Assembly (NCBI GenBank): GCA_964621755.1
Contig: CAZUPI010000032.1
Span: 1-26,277 of the forward strand
Length of the DNA: 26,277 bases
Reading direction: 5' to 3'
Origin: UMGS1696 sp964621755
Lineage (GTDB): Bacteria > Bacillota > Clostridia > Oscillospirales > CAG-272
The position numbers were made by a program, and so were the translations under genes. Every line of letters starts with the position of its first letter. Position 1 is the first letter of the stretch. Shown piece by piece: positions 7,805-15,939 of the stretch. The notes below the pieces were generated by a model. It was not told the origin of the DNA and searched no databases. It was given only the letters and a program-made list of their open reading frames with translations.

Positions 7805-8686
7805 ATGAATGTTTTTCAATTGACTTGTTTTCTCGCTGTTGCGGAAACCCTGAATTTCGCGCAGGCGGCCGAATTGCGGAGAATCACGCAGCCAGCCATC
7901 ACACACCAGATCCAAACACTGGAGGCGGAGTTGAATGTGAAGCTTTTTAACCGTACCACCCGGTACGTCAAGCTTACCCGTGAGGGACAGATTTTTCTCA
8001 ACGACGCGCGAAATATTGTGACAATTTCCGAGCAGGCGATCAAACGCTTTGAGAATCCGTCAAATCAGGAGTTACAGACGATTTCCATAGGCTGTCATAT
8101 TCATGGACATTTGTTTCTAATGTCTGATGTTTTGCGCCGCATGGCGGTCAACTATCCCAACCTTCACCCGCAAATACAGGTCGTCCCGTTCAAGCATCTG
8201 TACCGGCTTCTTTTGGAAGACAATGTGGATGTCGTTATTGCGTTTCAGGAAAATGGAATGAAAAAAATGCCGTTTATCTATAAAGAATTAGGTAAGATTC
8301 AAATCGCCGGGTATTGCAGTCCGGACCATCCACTTGCGAAACATTCCGATCTGACCATATCCGACTTGAATCAGGAAAAGTTGATTCTGCACGACCCTAG
8401 GAAAACGCCGGACAGCATTGCTAAGCTGCAGATGCAGCTCATGGAAAATACTTCAGACTTCTTTTTCTGCGACTCAGAGGAAGCGGCGATTACGTTGGCA
8501 CAAGCTGGCTATGGCATCGCTTTTCTGCCGGGGATGCTGATTCCGCAGGCAACTCCTCTGCTCCGGATCCCCATAAACGGATTGGAGCCGTTATCTTTCG
8601 GCCTGTATTACAAAACTCTGTCCGGAAATCCTATTCTGAAAGACTTTGTCAGGTTTGCCTTTGAGATGCTGCATTTTGATGAGTAA
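7805..8686 (+). CDS. LysR-family transcriptional regulator
   Basis: A 293-residue protein, the standard length of the family. The N-terminal winged helix-turn-helix (residues 1-62) reads FLAVAETLNFAQAAELRRIT, then QPAITHQIQTLEAELNVKLF and TREG. The C-terminal effector-binding domain (about 88-290) has the alternating hydrophobic pattern of a periplasmic-binding-protein fold. AAGGAG lies about nine bases before the ATG. The gene is divergent from the ABC exporter pair with an operator-like palindrome between them, the classic arrangement for a LysR protein and its target. The effector is unknown. A terminator follows at 8770. Confidence 0.92.
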   Translation: MNVFQLTCFLAVAETLNFAQAAELRRITQPAITHQIQTLEAELNVKLFNRTTRYVKLTREGQIFLNDARNIVTISEQAIKRFENPSNQELQTISIGCHIHGHLFLMSDVLRRMAVNYPNLHPQIQVVPFKHLYRLLLEDNVDVVIAFQENGMKKMPFIYKELGKIQIAGYCSPDHPLAKHSDLTISDLNQEKLILHDPRKTPDSIAKLQMQLMENTSDFFFCDSEEAAITLAQAGYGIAFLPGMLIPQATPLLRIPINGLEPLSFGLYYKTLSGNPILKDFVRFAFEMLHFDE

Positions 8687-8769
8687 GCGTTGAAGACGTC
8701 ATGGTAAGTTGAGTTGAAATGAAAAATTGTCACCAGATTTGTAATATTACATTTTACGTTAATGTTATC

Positions 8770-8809
8770 AAGCAGCCCTATACTAAGAGTGCAGGACTGC
8801 TTCTTTTTT
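8770..8809 (+). terminator. Terminator after the LysR gene
   Basis: AAGCAGCCCT pairs with AGGACTGCTT (one mismatch) around a short loop and is followed by TTCTTTTTT. Confidence 0.75.
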
Positions 8810-8894
8810 GCTCAATTTATTTTAGCCCTCTTTTCAATAGAGTAAATTTGCTAATAAAACGATTCCTGTGGTTGGCAAATTCTGATTCAGAACA

Positions 8895-8923
8895 TTGACA
8901 AAGCATGGCAGATGTGCTATAAT
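8895..8923 (+). promoter_or_regulatory. Consensus sigma-A promoter of the MATE gene
   Basis: TTGACA (8895-8900), exactly 17 bases, then TATAAT (8918-8923), with TG at 8915-8916 giving an extended -10 as well. All consensus positions match. Such a promoter is normally kept in check by a repressor. Confidence 0.88.
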
Positions 8924-8931
8924 TAAAAAAA

Positions 8932-8972
8932 CGCTAAAATTTAGTTTTAGCGGAAAGTTAGCAAGAACTAAC
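8932..8972 (+). promoter_or_regulatory. Two palindromes just downstream of the MATE start site
   Basis: CGCTAAAA (8932-8939) and TTTTAGCG (8945-8952) form a perfect 8-bp inverted repeat with a 5-base loop. Right after it, GTTAG (8957-8961) and CTAAC (8968-8972) form a second one. They begin within the first few transcribed bases. They could be repressor operators or RNA hairpins in the 5' leader. No terminator-like T run follows, so attenuation by termination is less likely. Confidence 0.5.
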
Positions 8973-9006
8973 GTGAAAGATTCGTGTTTATGATCAGGGT
9001 GAGGAC

Positions 9007-10358
9007 ATGAATAAAGATTTAACCGTAGGAAAACCATCAACAGTATTGTGGAAGTTTTGTCTGCCATTGTTTGGCAGTATTATTTTTCAGCAGTTATATA
9101 ACATTGCCGACAGTTTTGTCGCAGGCAAATTTGTCGGTGAGGACGCCTTGGCGGCTGTCGGAAATAGCTATGAAATCACTTTGATTTTCATCGCATTTGC
9201 ATTTGGCTGCAACATTGGCTGTTCCGTTGTTGTATCCAATTTATTTGGGGCAAAACAATACAAGGAATTGAAAACAGCGGTTTATACTACGTTAATCGTC
9301 AGCGGTCTCCTGTGCATTTTTCTGATGATAGCCGAAACCCTTTTATGTACCAACCTTTTGCACTTAATCCATACGCCTGATAATGTTTTGGCAGATTCGA
9401 AGCTGTATCTGGACATCTACATATGGGGCTTGCCCTTTGTCTTCTATTACAATGTAGCAACTGGCATCTTTTCCGCACTTGGAGTTTCTAAAACGCCATT
9501 TATCTTTCTTGCCGCTTCGTCACTTTCCAATATCGGTATGGATATTCTGTTTGTTACGGCGTTTCGGATGGGTGTTGCCGGTGTGGCGTGGGCAACCTTC
9601 CTGTGCCAAGGCGTCAGCTGCATATTGGCTGTATTTTTCGTATTTAGAAGATTCAAACAAATCATAACAGAGGGAACAGTACCGGTTTTTTCATGGTCAC
9701 TTCTCAAGAAATTGCTATTGTCGCCATTCCAAGTATTCTACAGCAAAACTTTATTTCGGTAGGGAACATCATTATTCAGGGCATCATCAACACTTTTGGT
9801 TCAAGTGTAATGGCAGGCTATTCCGCATCAGTCAAGCTGAACAACCTTGTTACCACCTCATTTACTACATTAGCCAACGGCATTTCAAATTATACGGCAC
9901 AAAATGCCGGCGCCGGAAAAATGTCGAGAATTCGCGACGGATTTCGTGCGGGAATTAAACTCGTTTGGTTGTTATGTATTCCGCTTGTACTGCTGTATTT
10001 CTTCGGTGGAAAATACCTTGTATATATTTTCCTCGACAGTCCAACGGGTACAGCAATGGAGGTTGGTGTCCAGTTCTTGAGAATGATTTCTCCGTTCTAC
10101 TTTGTGATATCAGCAAAGATGGTATCGGACGGAATCCTACGCGGTGCCAGAATGATGAAAAAGTTTATGATTACTACCTTCACTGACTTGTTTCTTCGTG
10201 TTGTGCTGGCAGAGATACTATCAATTTCATTTGGAACGATTGGCATTTGGTCTGCATGGCCAATAGGCTGGTTTTTATCCACGATTATGTCACTCATCTT
10301 TTACCGGAGTGGTGAATGGAAGGATACAAAGTCTGAGAATATTTCCAAATCAGCATAA
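9007..10358 (+). pseudogene. MATE-family multidrug efflux transporter, frameshifted
   Basis: Two overlapping frames together encode about 450 residues, the normal length for a MATE Na+ or H+ drug antiporter. The first (9007-9762) covers the N-terminal half and starts with VGKPSTVLWKFCLPLFGSII and the family-typical QQLYNIADSFVAGKFVGEDA. The second carries the other half from AIPSILQQNFISVGN to the stop at 10358. Homologous sequence switches frame near 9711-9722, after SWSLLKKLLL. One missing base there (around 9720) explains it. The ATG at 9693 in the second frame lies inside the overlap and has no ribosome binding site. The poly-T before the switch does not form a canonical -1 slippery heptamer in frame, so programmed frameshifting is less likely than a mutation or a sequence error. 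The promoter and ribosome binding site (GGTGAGGAC) look intact, suggesting a recent lesion. Confidence 0.85.
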
Positions 10359-10398
10359 ACTTTATAATTTTATTTAGTAAAAGTTTTATAAAAAAGGT

Positions 10399-10433
10399 TC
10401 GGGGAAAACTTTTTTCAAAAAAGTTTTCCCCGA
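10399..10433 (+). terminator. Long perfect hairpin after the MATE gene
   Basis: Two 17-base perfect complementary arms (10399-10415 and 10417-10433) around a single C. Each arm has a CGGGGAAAACTTTTTT-type sequence, so the structure is a bidirectional terminator or a dispersed palindromic repeat. It is placed 40 bases after the MATE stop. Confidence 0.8.
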
Positions 10434-10496
10434 GAACTTATCGAAATTACCTTATTCTATAAAAATGTGCTGCAAAAAAAATAAAACGGAGGGCAT

Positions 10497-11483
10497 ATGG
10501 ATACAATTACTACACGTACATACCCGTTTCCATTATCGAAAGTCTGCTTGGGTACCGCATCTATGGGCGAAAATGGCTTGGACGGTGAACCTTTAAAGCG
10601 TGCTTTTGCTATTCTGGACGCCTATTATCACTTAGGAGGGCGATTTCTCGATACCGCCAATGTATACGGCCGTTGGGGTGTAAATCATACCAACGCGTCA
10701 GAGCAAGTTATTGGCAGCTGGCTTCGTGAAAGACAGATCACAGACATGACCATAACTACCAAGGCATGTCATTATAACCTTGACTTACCCAATATCAGCC
10801 GTGTAAACGCTGAAGTGATCTGGCAGGATGTGGAGGAAAGCCGGGCAGCTCTGGGATTGGACACTTTGCATATCTGTCTTCTCCATCGTGATAATGAACA
10901 GGAGGATATCCGTACAATTGTGGATTTCTGTACTCTTCTCGTAGAAGAGGGCAAGGTACTTCGCTTTGGATTTTCGAATTTCAGAGCAGAGCGAGTAAAA
11001 GCAGCCCTTGAATATATGGGAAAGAACTGGACCGACTATTTTGTGGGGGTGTCTAACGAATGGAGTCTCGCTATGGAGGGCGCGGAAAACTATGTTCCAG
11101 GGAGCGGCATGGTCGCTACGGACATATTGCTGCGGCAGCTGCAAAGTATATATGATTTTCCGCTGTTCCCCTATTCATCAGTCGCGCATGGATTCTTCAC
11201 CAAGCTGAAAAAGTGCGGAGCGGCGTATGACAAGGAAAGGTGGCAAAATATTGATGCTTTCGCAGGGAACCGCGCTTGGCTTACTCCGGCAAATGGACGA
11301 ACCTATAACCGGTTGTGCTCACTGTCAGCGGAAACCGGTATTTCTGTAGGGATGCTTTCCCTTGCATATATGTTGGCGCAGCCGGACACCATTCCCGTCA
11401 TGAGTGTCAGCGGGCCGGAACAGCTTGAAGAACTGCCAAACGTCACAGGTAAACTATGGAAGGCTGAACAATTTGTCGTATAA
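10497..11483 (+). CDS. Aldo/keto reductase family oxidoreductase
   Basis: A 328-residue TIM-barrel protein with GGAGGG three bases before its ATG. The catalytic tetrad can be placed: Asp52 and Tyr57 in FLDTANVYG, Lys89 in ITTKA, His130 in LLHRD. LGTASMG near residue 19 is the usual N-terminal strand. The SNFRAERV region and the C-terminal MSVSGPEQL segment match the NADPH-binding part. The family reduces sugar aldehydes and related carbonyls; this subgroup is often annotated as a sugar or oxidoreductase enzyme with unknown substrate. The next coding traces are a GH43-like fragment and a solute-binding lipoprotein, which suggests a former sugar-use cluster. It is intact, unlike its neighbours. 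Confidence 0.9.
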   Translation: MDTITTRTYPFPLSKVCLGTASMGENGLDGEPLKRAFAILDAYYHLGGRFLDTANVYGRWGVNHTNASEQVIGSWLRERQITDMTITTKACHYNLDLPNISRVNAEVIWQDVEESRAALGLDTLHICLLHRDNEQEDIRTIVDFCTLLVEEGKVLRFGFSNFRAERVKAALEYMGKNWTDYFVGVSNEWSLAMEGAENYVPGSGMVATDILLRQLQSIYDFPLFPYSSVAHGFFTKLKKCGAAYDKERWQNIDAFAGNRAWLTPANGRTYNRLCSLSAETGISVGMLSLAYMLAQPDTIPVMSVSGPEQLEELPNVTGKLWKAEQFVV

Positions 11484-11528
11484 CTCACACATTATAAACA
11501 CGCAGATTCTCAAAAGGAGCAACATTTC

Positions 11529-11630
11529 ATGATACCATCTCCCTTATATAAAGACCCCATTTACTACAACGGTGTCGTCGACCCTATGGTTATCCGCTAT
11601 AACTGTGAGCCGGTGTGTGAGCACATATAA
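11529..11630 (+). pseudogene. 5' remnant of a GH43-like glycosidase gene
   Basis: A strong AAAGGAG site (11514-11519 region) stands before an ATG at 11529. The 33-codon frame reads MIPSPLYKDPIYYNGVVDPM, then VIRYN, and stops at 11630. The motif with DP followed by a hydrophobic strand is how many five-bladed propeller glycosidases (GH43 and relatives) begin; the Asp is the catalytic base in GH43. After RYN, where G-x-YY would be expected, the frame turns into CEPVCEHI and ends. A good ribosome binding site with an amputated gene suggests deletion of the rest. The sequence ACGCAGATTC occurs both before the start (11500-11509) and after the stop (11630-11639). Family assignment rests on about 20 residues. 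Confidence 0.4.
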
Positions 11631-11699
11631 CGCAGATTCGCAGCAAGCGCAAAAACCTTGCATATGCAAACAAGAAAAGCATTTTTATTTCATTTATAC

Positions 11700-11728
11700 T
11701 TGACAAAAATGTAGGGAGTAGGTATAAT
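11700..11728 (+). promoter_or_regulatory. Consensus promoter of the solute-binding lipoprotein gene
   Basis: TTGACA (11700-11705), 17-base spacer, TATAAT (11723-11728), all positions consensus. The start codon is 38 bases beyond. Confidence 0.85.
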
Positions 11729-11766
11729 AAAAAAAAGTTCCTAGAATTTCATGGAAAGGGAAATTT

Positions 11767-13259
11767 ATGAAAAAAACTACTTTGTTTACTTCTCGCTACG
11801 CTAATGCTTTCCCCTCAGCTTATGGCGTGCTCCGATAATTCCACTGGTGAAAACGACCAAGATACGTCCACGACTGTTTCATCAGCTGAGGTTTCGTCCC
11901 ATGATGAAACAGAAGAAACTGTTATAGACGACTTGCCTGAGATGAACTATGACGGTTTCGAGTATATGATTTATAACATAAACCCAGAATCGAATGACTG
12001 GTTCACCACAACGTTCGTTACCTTCGAAGAAGACTCCGGAGAGCCGATACCGTCAGCTATTTTTAACCGCAATATTATAGTTGAGGATCGCTTTAATGTC
12101 AGCATCGCTGAATCCTATCAAACAGCGGACGCTGTGAAGAAGAGTATTCAGTCCGGAGATGGCGGATGCGATATGGTTCTGCTTGACGGAAGTGATACTA
12201 TCACTTTTATCCAGCAAAAGTACCTGCATGACCTGAACACTGTTAATTATCTTGATTTTGATAAACCATATTGGGACCAGAACGCGAAGACGCAACTCAC
12301 AATTGCAGGAAAGTATTATGAGGCTGTCGGAGATTTTATGACAACTCATATCGATGAAACCATCGTGATGTTTTTCAAATAAAGGTCTTATTGAGAATTT
12401 CGGACTTGAGAATCCATATGAGCTTATCGACAATATGAAGTGGAACTATGACAAAATGGGTGAGATGGGCACAGTAGCCTGCCTTGACTTAGACGGAAAC
12501 GGCGTTCGCAACGATATGGACTCCTATGCGCTCATGTCATGGCGCGGCGTGCTTTATCCGTTTTTGATTTACGGATCCGGTGAATCCTTTATGAAAAAGG
12601 ATGAGGAAGACATTCCATACTCCTCATACTATAATGAGCGTTTTATTGCCGCATATGAGAACATTTTGCGCGTCTGTCACAGCGAAGGCGACAATTTTAC
12701 ATATGACGCTGACATCAGAACCAACACAATGGGTCTTTCGAACAATCACAGAGTTCAGGAAATCATGTTCCCAAATAACCAGGTTCTGTTCTGGGTTGAG
12801 TGTGTAAGCTGGGCAAAAGCGCTCCGCGAAATGGAAACGGATTTCGTCATTATCACAGTTCCCATGTATACAGAGGAACAGGGAAGATATTATAACTATG
12901 TAAACGGCAACTTCTATGGCCAGTGTATTCCGGTTACGCTCCTTGGTGAAGCCCTCGACCGCGGTACAATTATTATGGAGGCACTCAACTCCGCTTCGAC
13001 CGCAACGGTTCTGGAAGCCTACTATGACGTGTCGCTGAAAACAAAATATTCACGTGATGAAGAATCTGCGCGCATGCTCGACCTTATTTTCTCAAACAGA
13101 CTTTATGACGTATGCGTAGTCTTCGACCTTGCTTCCATCGCATCAGATGTTTACCAGAAAGCTTCTCTAAACGATGCAGACCTTGCTTCGTATTACAACA
13201 AAACAAAGAAATCTTCAGAAAAGCAACTTACCAAAATCATTGAAAATATTATTGAATAA
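11767..13259 (+). pseudogene. Extracellular solute-binding lipoprotein (sugar ABC type), two frameshifts
   Basis: A promoter, a GGAAAGGG site and ATG 11767 are present, but the frame after the start is wrong: seven A residues (11770-11776) follow the ATG. With six, the protein would begin MKKLLCLLLATLMLSPQLMA and then Cys, a lipoprotein signal with lipobox LMAC, followed by a Ser/Thr/Asp/Glu-rich linker. A second extra A lies in the AAA at 12377-12379. Removing it changes VMFFK-stop to VMFFNKGLIENFGLENPYEL and joins the second half, which runs to 13259. With both corrections the product is 496 residues, a normal size for cluster-1 sugar-binding proteins that feed oligosaccharide ABC importers. 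No permease genes are adjacent. Either the gene is dead or both bases are sequence errors. Confidence 0.8.
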
Positions 13260-13310
13260 TGAGAGCTGAGAAATATTCTTGTTGACTCTTTGGAAAAATT
13301 AAAACAGCTA

Positions 13311-13350
13311 AAAACAATAGGGTTTGCAAACTTGCAAGCCCTATTGTTTT
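13311..13350. terminator. Bidirectional terminator between convergent genes
   Basis: A 19-bp stem (13311-13329 with 13332-13350, one G-U pair), with A's on the left and T's on the right. It serves the lipoprotein gene (plus) and the SemiSWEET-like gene (minus). Confidence 0.85.
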
Positions 13351-13351
13351 A

Positions 13352-13648
13352 TTATTTGTTTTTTTCTTGTGATTGCGCTTCGTTTTCGCGGTCGTGTTTT
13401 TTATTAATAAAATAAACGATAATGTTCATCGAAACAACGATAAGATTGAAAAGATAAACTATCAGAACATAGTTAATTTTGCGGCTGATGAGCTTTGCAG
13501 AAATCCCCGCTATGTATCCAAATACGATAAGCAATATAAATTGCAGACTCATGGATTTTGCGGTGCGGGCTTTGATGTTTTTGATAAGAGAGATAGGCCA
13601 TGAGCAACCGAAGCAAATGAGCATGACTGCTTCTAAAAATTCCGCCAT
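13352..13648 (-). CDS. Small PQ-loop/SemiSWEET-like membrane protein
   Basis: A 98-residue protein with three hydrophobic segments. The ATG at 13648 (MAEFLEAVML) is preferred over one 36 bases upstream because GGAGG precedes it at the right distance. The segment CSWPISLIKNIKARTAKSMS matches the PQ-loop repeat of SemiSWEET sugar transporters: a Pro in helix 1, then a basic loop, then a Ser-rich start of helix 2. SemiSWEETs are dimers of such three-helix units that move sugars by facilitated diffusion. The charged tail (KKHDRENEAQSQEKNK) is cytosolic. It is monocistronic and shares a terminator with the lipoprotein gene. The similarity is of pattern only, so sugar transport is not proven. Confidence 0.65.
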   Translation of the reverse strand: MAEFLEAVMLICFGCSWPISLIKNIKARTAKSMSLQFILLIVFGYIAGISAKLISRKINYVLIVYLFNLIVVSMNIIVYFINKKHDRENEAQSQEKNK

Positions 13649-13866
13649 AAAAATTCCTCCAAGAAAATATGATAAATGTTCCAAACTGTTCTATATTTTA
13701 TCACTATTTTACCTTTTTTGCAATATCAATTTTATCATATAATCATATGTTTTTTACATATCTGCTTATCAATTTTATCCGTACCCCATGGTGCAAAAAA
13801 GAAAAAGACGGCATTATGACTATATCTCACCACCATTCGAACGAATAAATTCTTTAAAAAACGACA

Positions 13867-13895
13867 TTGTAAATAAACAGGGATAGTGTTAAAAT
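13867..13895 (+). promoter_or_regulatory. Promoter of the DUF6198 gene
   Basis: TTGTAA (13867-13872), 17-base spacer, TAAAAT (13890-13895). It predicts a transcript start near 13902, where the structured leader begins. Confidence 0.6.
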
Positions 13896-13901
13896 AATCT
13901 G

Positions 13902-14006
13902 ACGCTGAATGAAAGATTGTACATCCTGTAGTCTTTGGCGAATCATGATAAAACATAGACTCAAACAGCTTTCGGCATTTATATATCCAATGTCAAGGCT
14001 GTTTTG
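13902..14006 (+). ncRNA. Structured 5' leader with a terminator hairpin (candidate riboswitch or attenuator)
   Basis: The leader folds in two parts. The first is CGCT (13903-13906) with GGCG (13937-13940), a 5-base bulge GAATG, then AAAGA (13912-13916) with TCTTT (13932-13936), extended by five more pairs to a CATCC loop. The second (13963-13979 with 13989-14004) is a stem of about 16 bp with one bulged C, followed by TTTTGCTTT: an intrinsic terminator six bases before the GGGAGGA site of the DUF6198 gene. AGTCT (13930-13934) can instead pair with AGACT (13957-13961), which gives a possible switch between folds. I do not recognise a known riboswitch class. Confidence 0.5.
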
Positions 14007-14020
14007 CTTTGGGAGGAAGA

Positions 14021-14707
14021 ATGAAAAAACACATCTTTTACACAGAGCTTGCTTACCTTGTCGGAATTTTTATTCTGACCCTCGGCACCGCTCTCATGGA
14101 ACTTGCAGATTACGGTGTATCAATGGTCGTTGCTCCCGCCTATCTGATATATCTCAAGCTTTCGCAATATCTCTCCTTTTTCACATTCGGTATGGCGGAA
14201 TATACCTTACAGGCTGTGCTTGTAGTAGCGACAAGTCTGATTATCCGCAAATTTAAGCTAGCTTCCTTGTTTTCTTTTGTTACAGCAGTCCTCTATGGCA
14301 TTTTGCTTGATGTTAATATGAAACTTGTCTCTGTCCTTCCATGTGACACATCCCCTGTCCGTATCGTTATATATATTGTAGGCTTTATTTTCAGCGCGAT
14401 GGGCGTATCCCTTTTGTTCCACACATATCTCTCACCGGAGGCATATGAGCTGTTCGTAAAAGAAGTATCTGCTCACTTTCACGCAGATATCCATAAATTC
14501 AAAACTTGTTACGACTGTACCAGCTGCACTGTAAGTGTGTTATTATCTTTCTGTCTCTTTGGGTGGGGACATTTTGAAGGCATTAAGATTGGGACCATTT
14601 TGTGCGCGGTGGTAAACGGATGGCTGATTAGCAGGTGTACTCATATATTTGAACACTTTTTTGATTTTGCTGACCGCCTCGGACTGCGCAGATATTTTGA
14701 AAAATAA
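14021..14707 (+). CDS. DUF6198 (YczE/YitT-like) integral membrane protein
   Basis: A 228-residue protein; ATG 14021 is used because GGGAGGA lies just before it. About five membrane helices are visible. The N-terminal part has FYTELAYLVGIFILTLGTAL and MELADYGVSMVVAPAYLIY, the signature of the DUF6198 branch of YczE/YitT-like membrane proteins as I remember it. The C-terminal half keeps HTYLSPEAYELFVKEVSAHF, then HKFKTCYDCTSC and the NGWLISR motif. No transport activity has been established for the family, to my knowledge. A terminator hairpin in the leader suggests expression is controlled by transcription termination. It is the only gene on its transcript. Confidence 0.8.
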   Translation: MKKHIFYTELAYLVGIFILTLGTALMELADYGVSMVVAPAYLIYLKLSQYLSFFTFGMAEYTLQAVLVVATSLIIRKFKLASLFSFVTAVLYGILLDVNMKLVSVLPCDTSPVRIVIYIVGFIFSAMGVSLLFHTYLSPEAYELFVKEVSAHFHADIHKFKTCYDCTSCTVSVLLSFCLFGWGHFEGIKIGTILCAVVNGWLISRCTHIFEHFFDFADRLGLRRYFEK

Positions 14708-14739
14708 TGCTGCGGTGTATTAAAATGATAAGTTAGCAG

Positions 14740-14768
14740 TTGACTTTTCGAGAGAATATGGATAAAAT
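14740..14768 (+). promoter_or_regulatory. Promoter of the decayed glycyl-radical enzyme gene
   Basis: TTGACT (14740-14745), 17-base spacer, TAAAAT (14763-14768). A weak stem (14780-14785 with 14806-14811, then T's) follows in the leader. Confidence 0.6.
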
Positions 14769-14834
14769 ATTGATAACATAAAGCGGACAGAAAGTGCAAA
14801 TGTAGCGCTTTTTGAAAGAATGCGGAGGAAAACT

Positions 14835-15805
14835 ATGTCTTGCAGCACAAGTCTTGTTTTTCAAAAGAGTTTTCCACGCAAATGATATCGAGCCTACATA
14901 AAAATTATAGCAGTATCGAATACCTCAAATCGGTCAACGCGCTCGTGGAACTCATTGCTGCACTTACTCGCGTACCGTTCCAGCCGGCCGAAACATATCA
15001 TGAAGGACTCGTCTCTATGATTTTCTATTTTGATGGTGCCGATAACCTTGGTTGCCTGGACGATGGGCTTGGATATTTGTATAATGGGGAAGATTATACC
15101 GAAATGATTGCCGAACTGTTCGGCAACATTGACGCAGTTGGCACATGGTCATGCACAATAGGTCCGGACTGCAACGCGGTCACTGAGCAGGCACTCCTGG
15201 CAATTAAAAACCGCCGCCGTTCGATGCTTGAACTGCGTGTGACACCCAATATGCCCGACAGACTGTGGGAAATTGCCATTGATAATATCCGCTGTGGTGC
15301 AACCAATCCTTCTTTCTATAACGACCGCGGCATTCACGATATGCTGAAATCCCGTTTCAAGGAAATTCCGGATTCCGAACTGGCCTTATTCTGCGGATGC
15401 GGGTGCACCGAAACCAATCTTCAAGGACTTACGCGCGGGCGGTACAGATGACAATATTCCCCTCGCTCTCATTTTTGAACAATATATGCACGCCAACCTA
15501 AAAAGTGCCGCAAAACTCCCGCAGAATCTCGCTGACGGTATCTCCGTTCTTAACCTCACCATTTCCAAGTCCTTTATTGGGAAATCCCTCCGTGCGCTGT
15601 TGAGGCCTATTTTGCAATGGGCGGTATCCAAGTGCAAGTGACATGTACTTCAATTGAGGAACTCAAGGATGCCATGGAAAACCCCGAAAAGCACCGCGAT
15701 CTCATTGTAAGAGTAGGGGGCTATTCCGAATACTTTGTCAACCTTACTCCAGCTTTGCGTCAGACCGTGCTTGAAAGAAATATCCACGAACTGGGTGAAG
15801 CATGA
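14835..15805 (+). pseudogene. Pyruvate formate-lyase-like glycyl-radical enzyme, decayed
   Basis: GCGGAGG precedes an ATG at 14835 that soon meets a stop. A second frame (to 15451) carries recognisable family sequence: PAETYHEGLVSMIFYFDGAD, then a segment ending in RLWEIAIDNIRCGATNPSFY, and the active-site region CGCGCTETNLQG with the thiyl Cys before T-E. A third frame continues from AGGTDDNIPLALIFEQYM and stops. The last frame (from about 15603) reads AYFAMGGIQVQVTC and the glycyl-radical motif RVGGYSEYFVNLTPALRQ, ending at 15805. Intact enzymes have about 780-850 residues, with some 300 between Cys and Gly. Here about 120 remain, and most of the N-terminal domain is missing. At least one start lesion, two frame changes and internal deletions are needed. 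No activating enzyme gene is nearby. Confidence 0.8.
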
Positions 15806-15888
15806 TTTTCATAACTTTTTGCAATTCATTAGCTCTCCAAGGTTTCAAGTTTATACTAAACACAGTCTACACTACATAGATAAAAAAG

Positions 15889-15929
15889 AAAGGGGTTTGA
15901 GAATTACTGTGTGAGTCTCAAACCCCTTT
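15889..15929. terminator. Bidirectional terminator between pseudogene and GH5 gene
   Basis: A perfect 14-bp stem (15889-15902 with 15916-15929) with a 13-base loop, A-rich on the left and T-rich on the right. It lies 11 bases from the GH5 stop. Confidence 0.85.
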
Positions 15930-15939
15930 TTATAAAATG

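Noticed and set aside
8924..9006. Guanidine-type riboswitch in the MATE leader
   Set aside because: MATE genes can carry such leaders, but here there are two simple palindromes, no terminator stem with a T run, and no motif I can match.
9684..9700. Programmed -1 frameshift at the T run in the MATE gene
   Set aside because: The six T's are not phased as X XXY YYZ in the upstream frame, and the homologous upstream frame continues well past the run to about 9715.
13735..13956. 73-residue minus-strand frame
   Set aside because: No ribosome binding site, odd composition and overlap with the leader of the DUF6198 gene; more likely non-coding.
13909..14256. 115-residue frame starting with MKDCTSCSLW before the DUF6198 gene
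   Set aside because: It runs through the terminator hairpin and then out of frame through the DUF6198 gene; no ribosome binding site.
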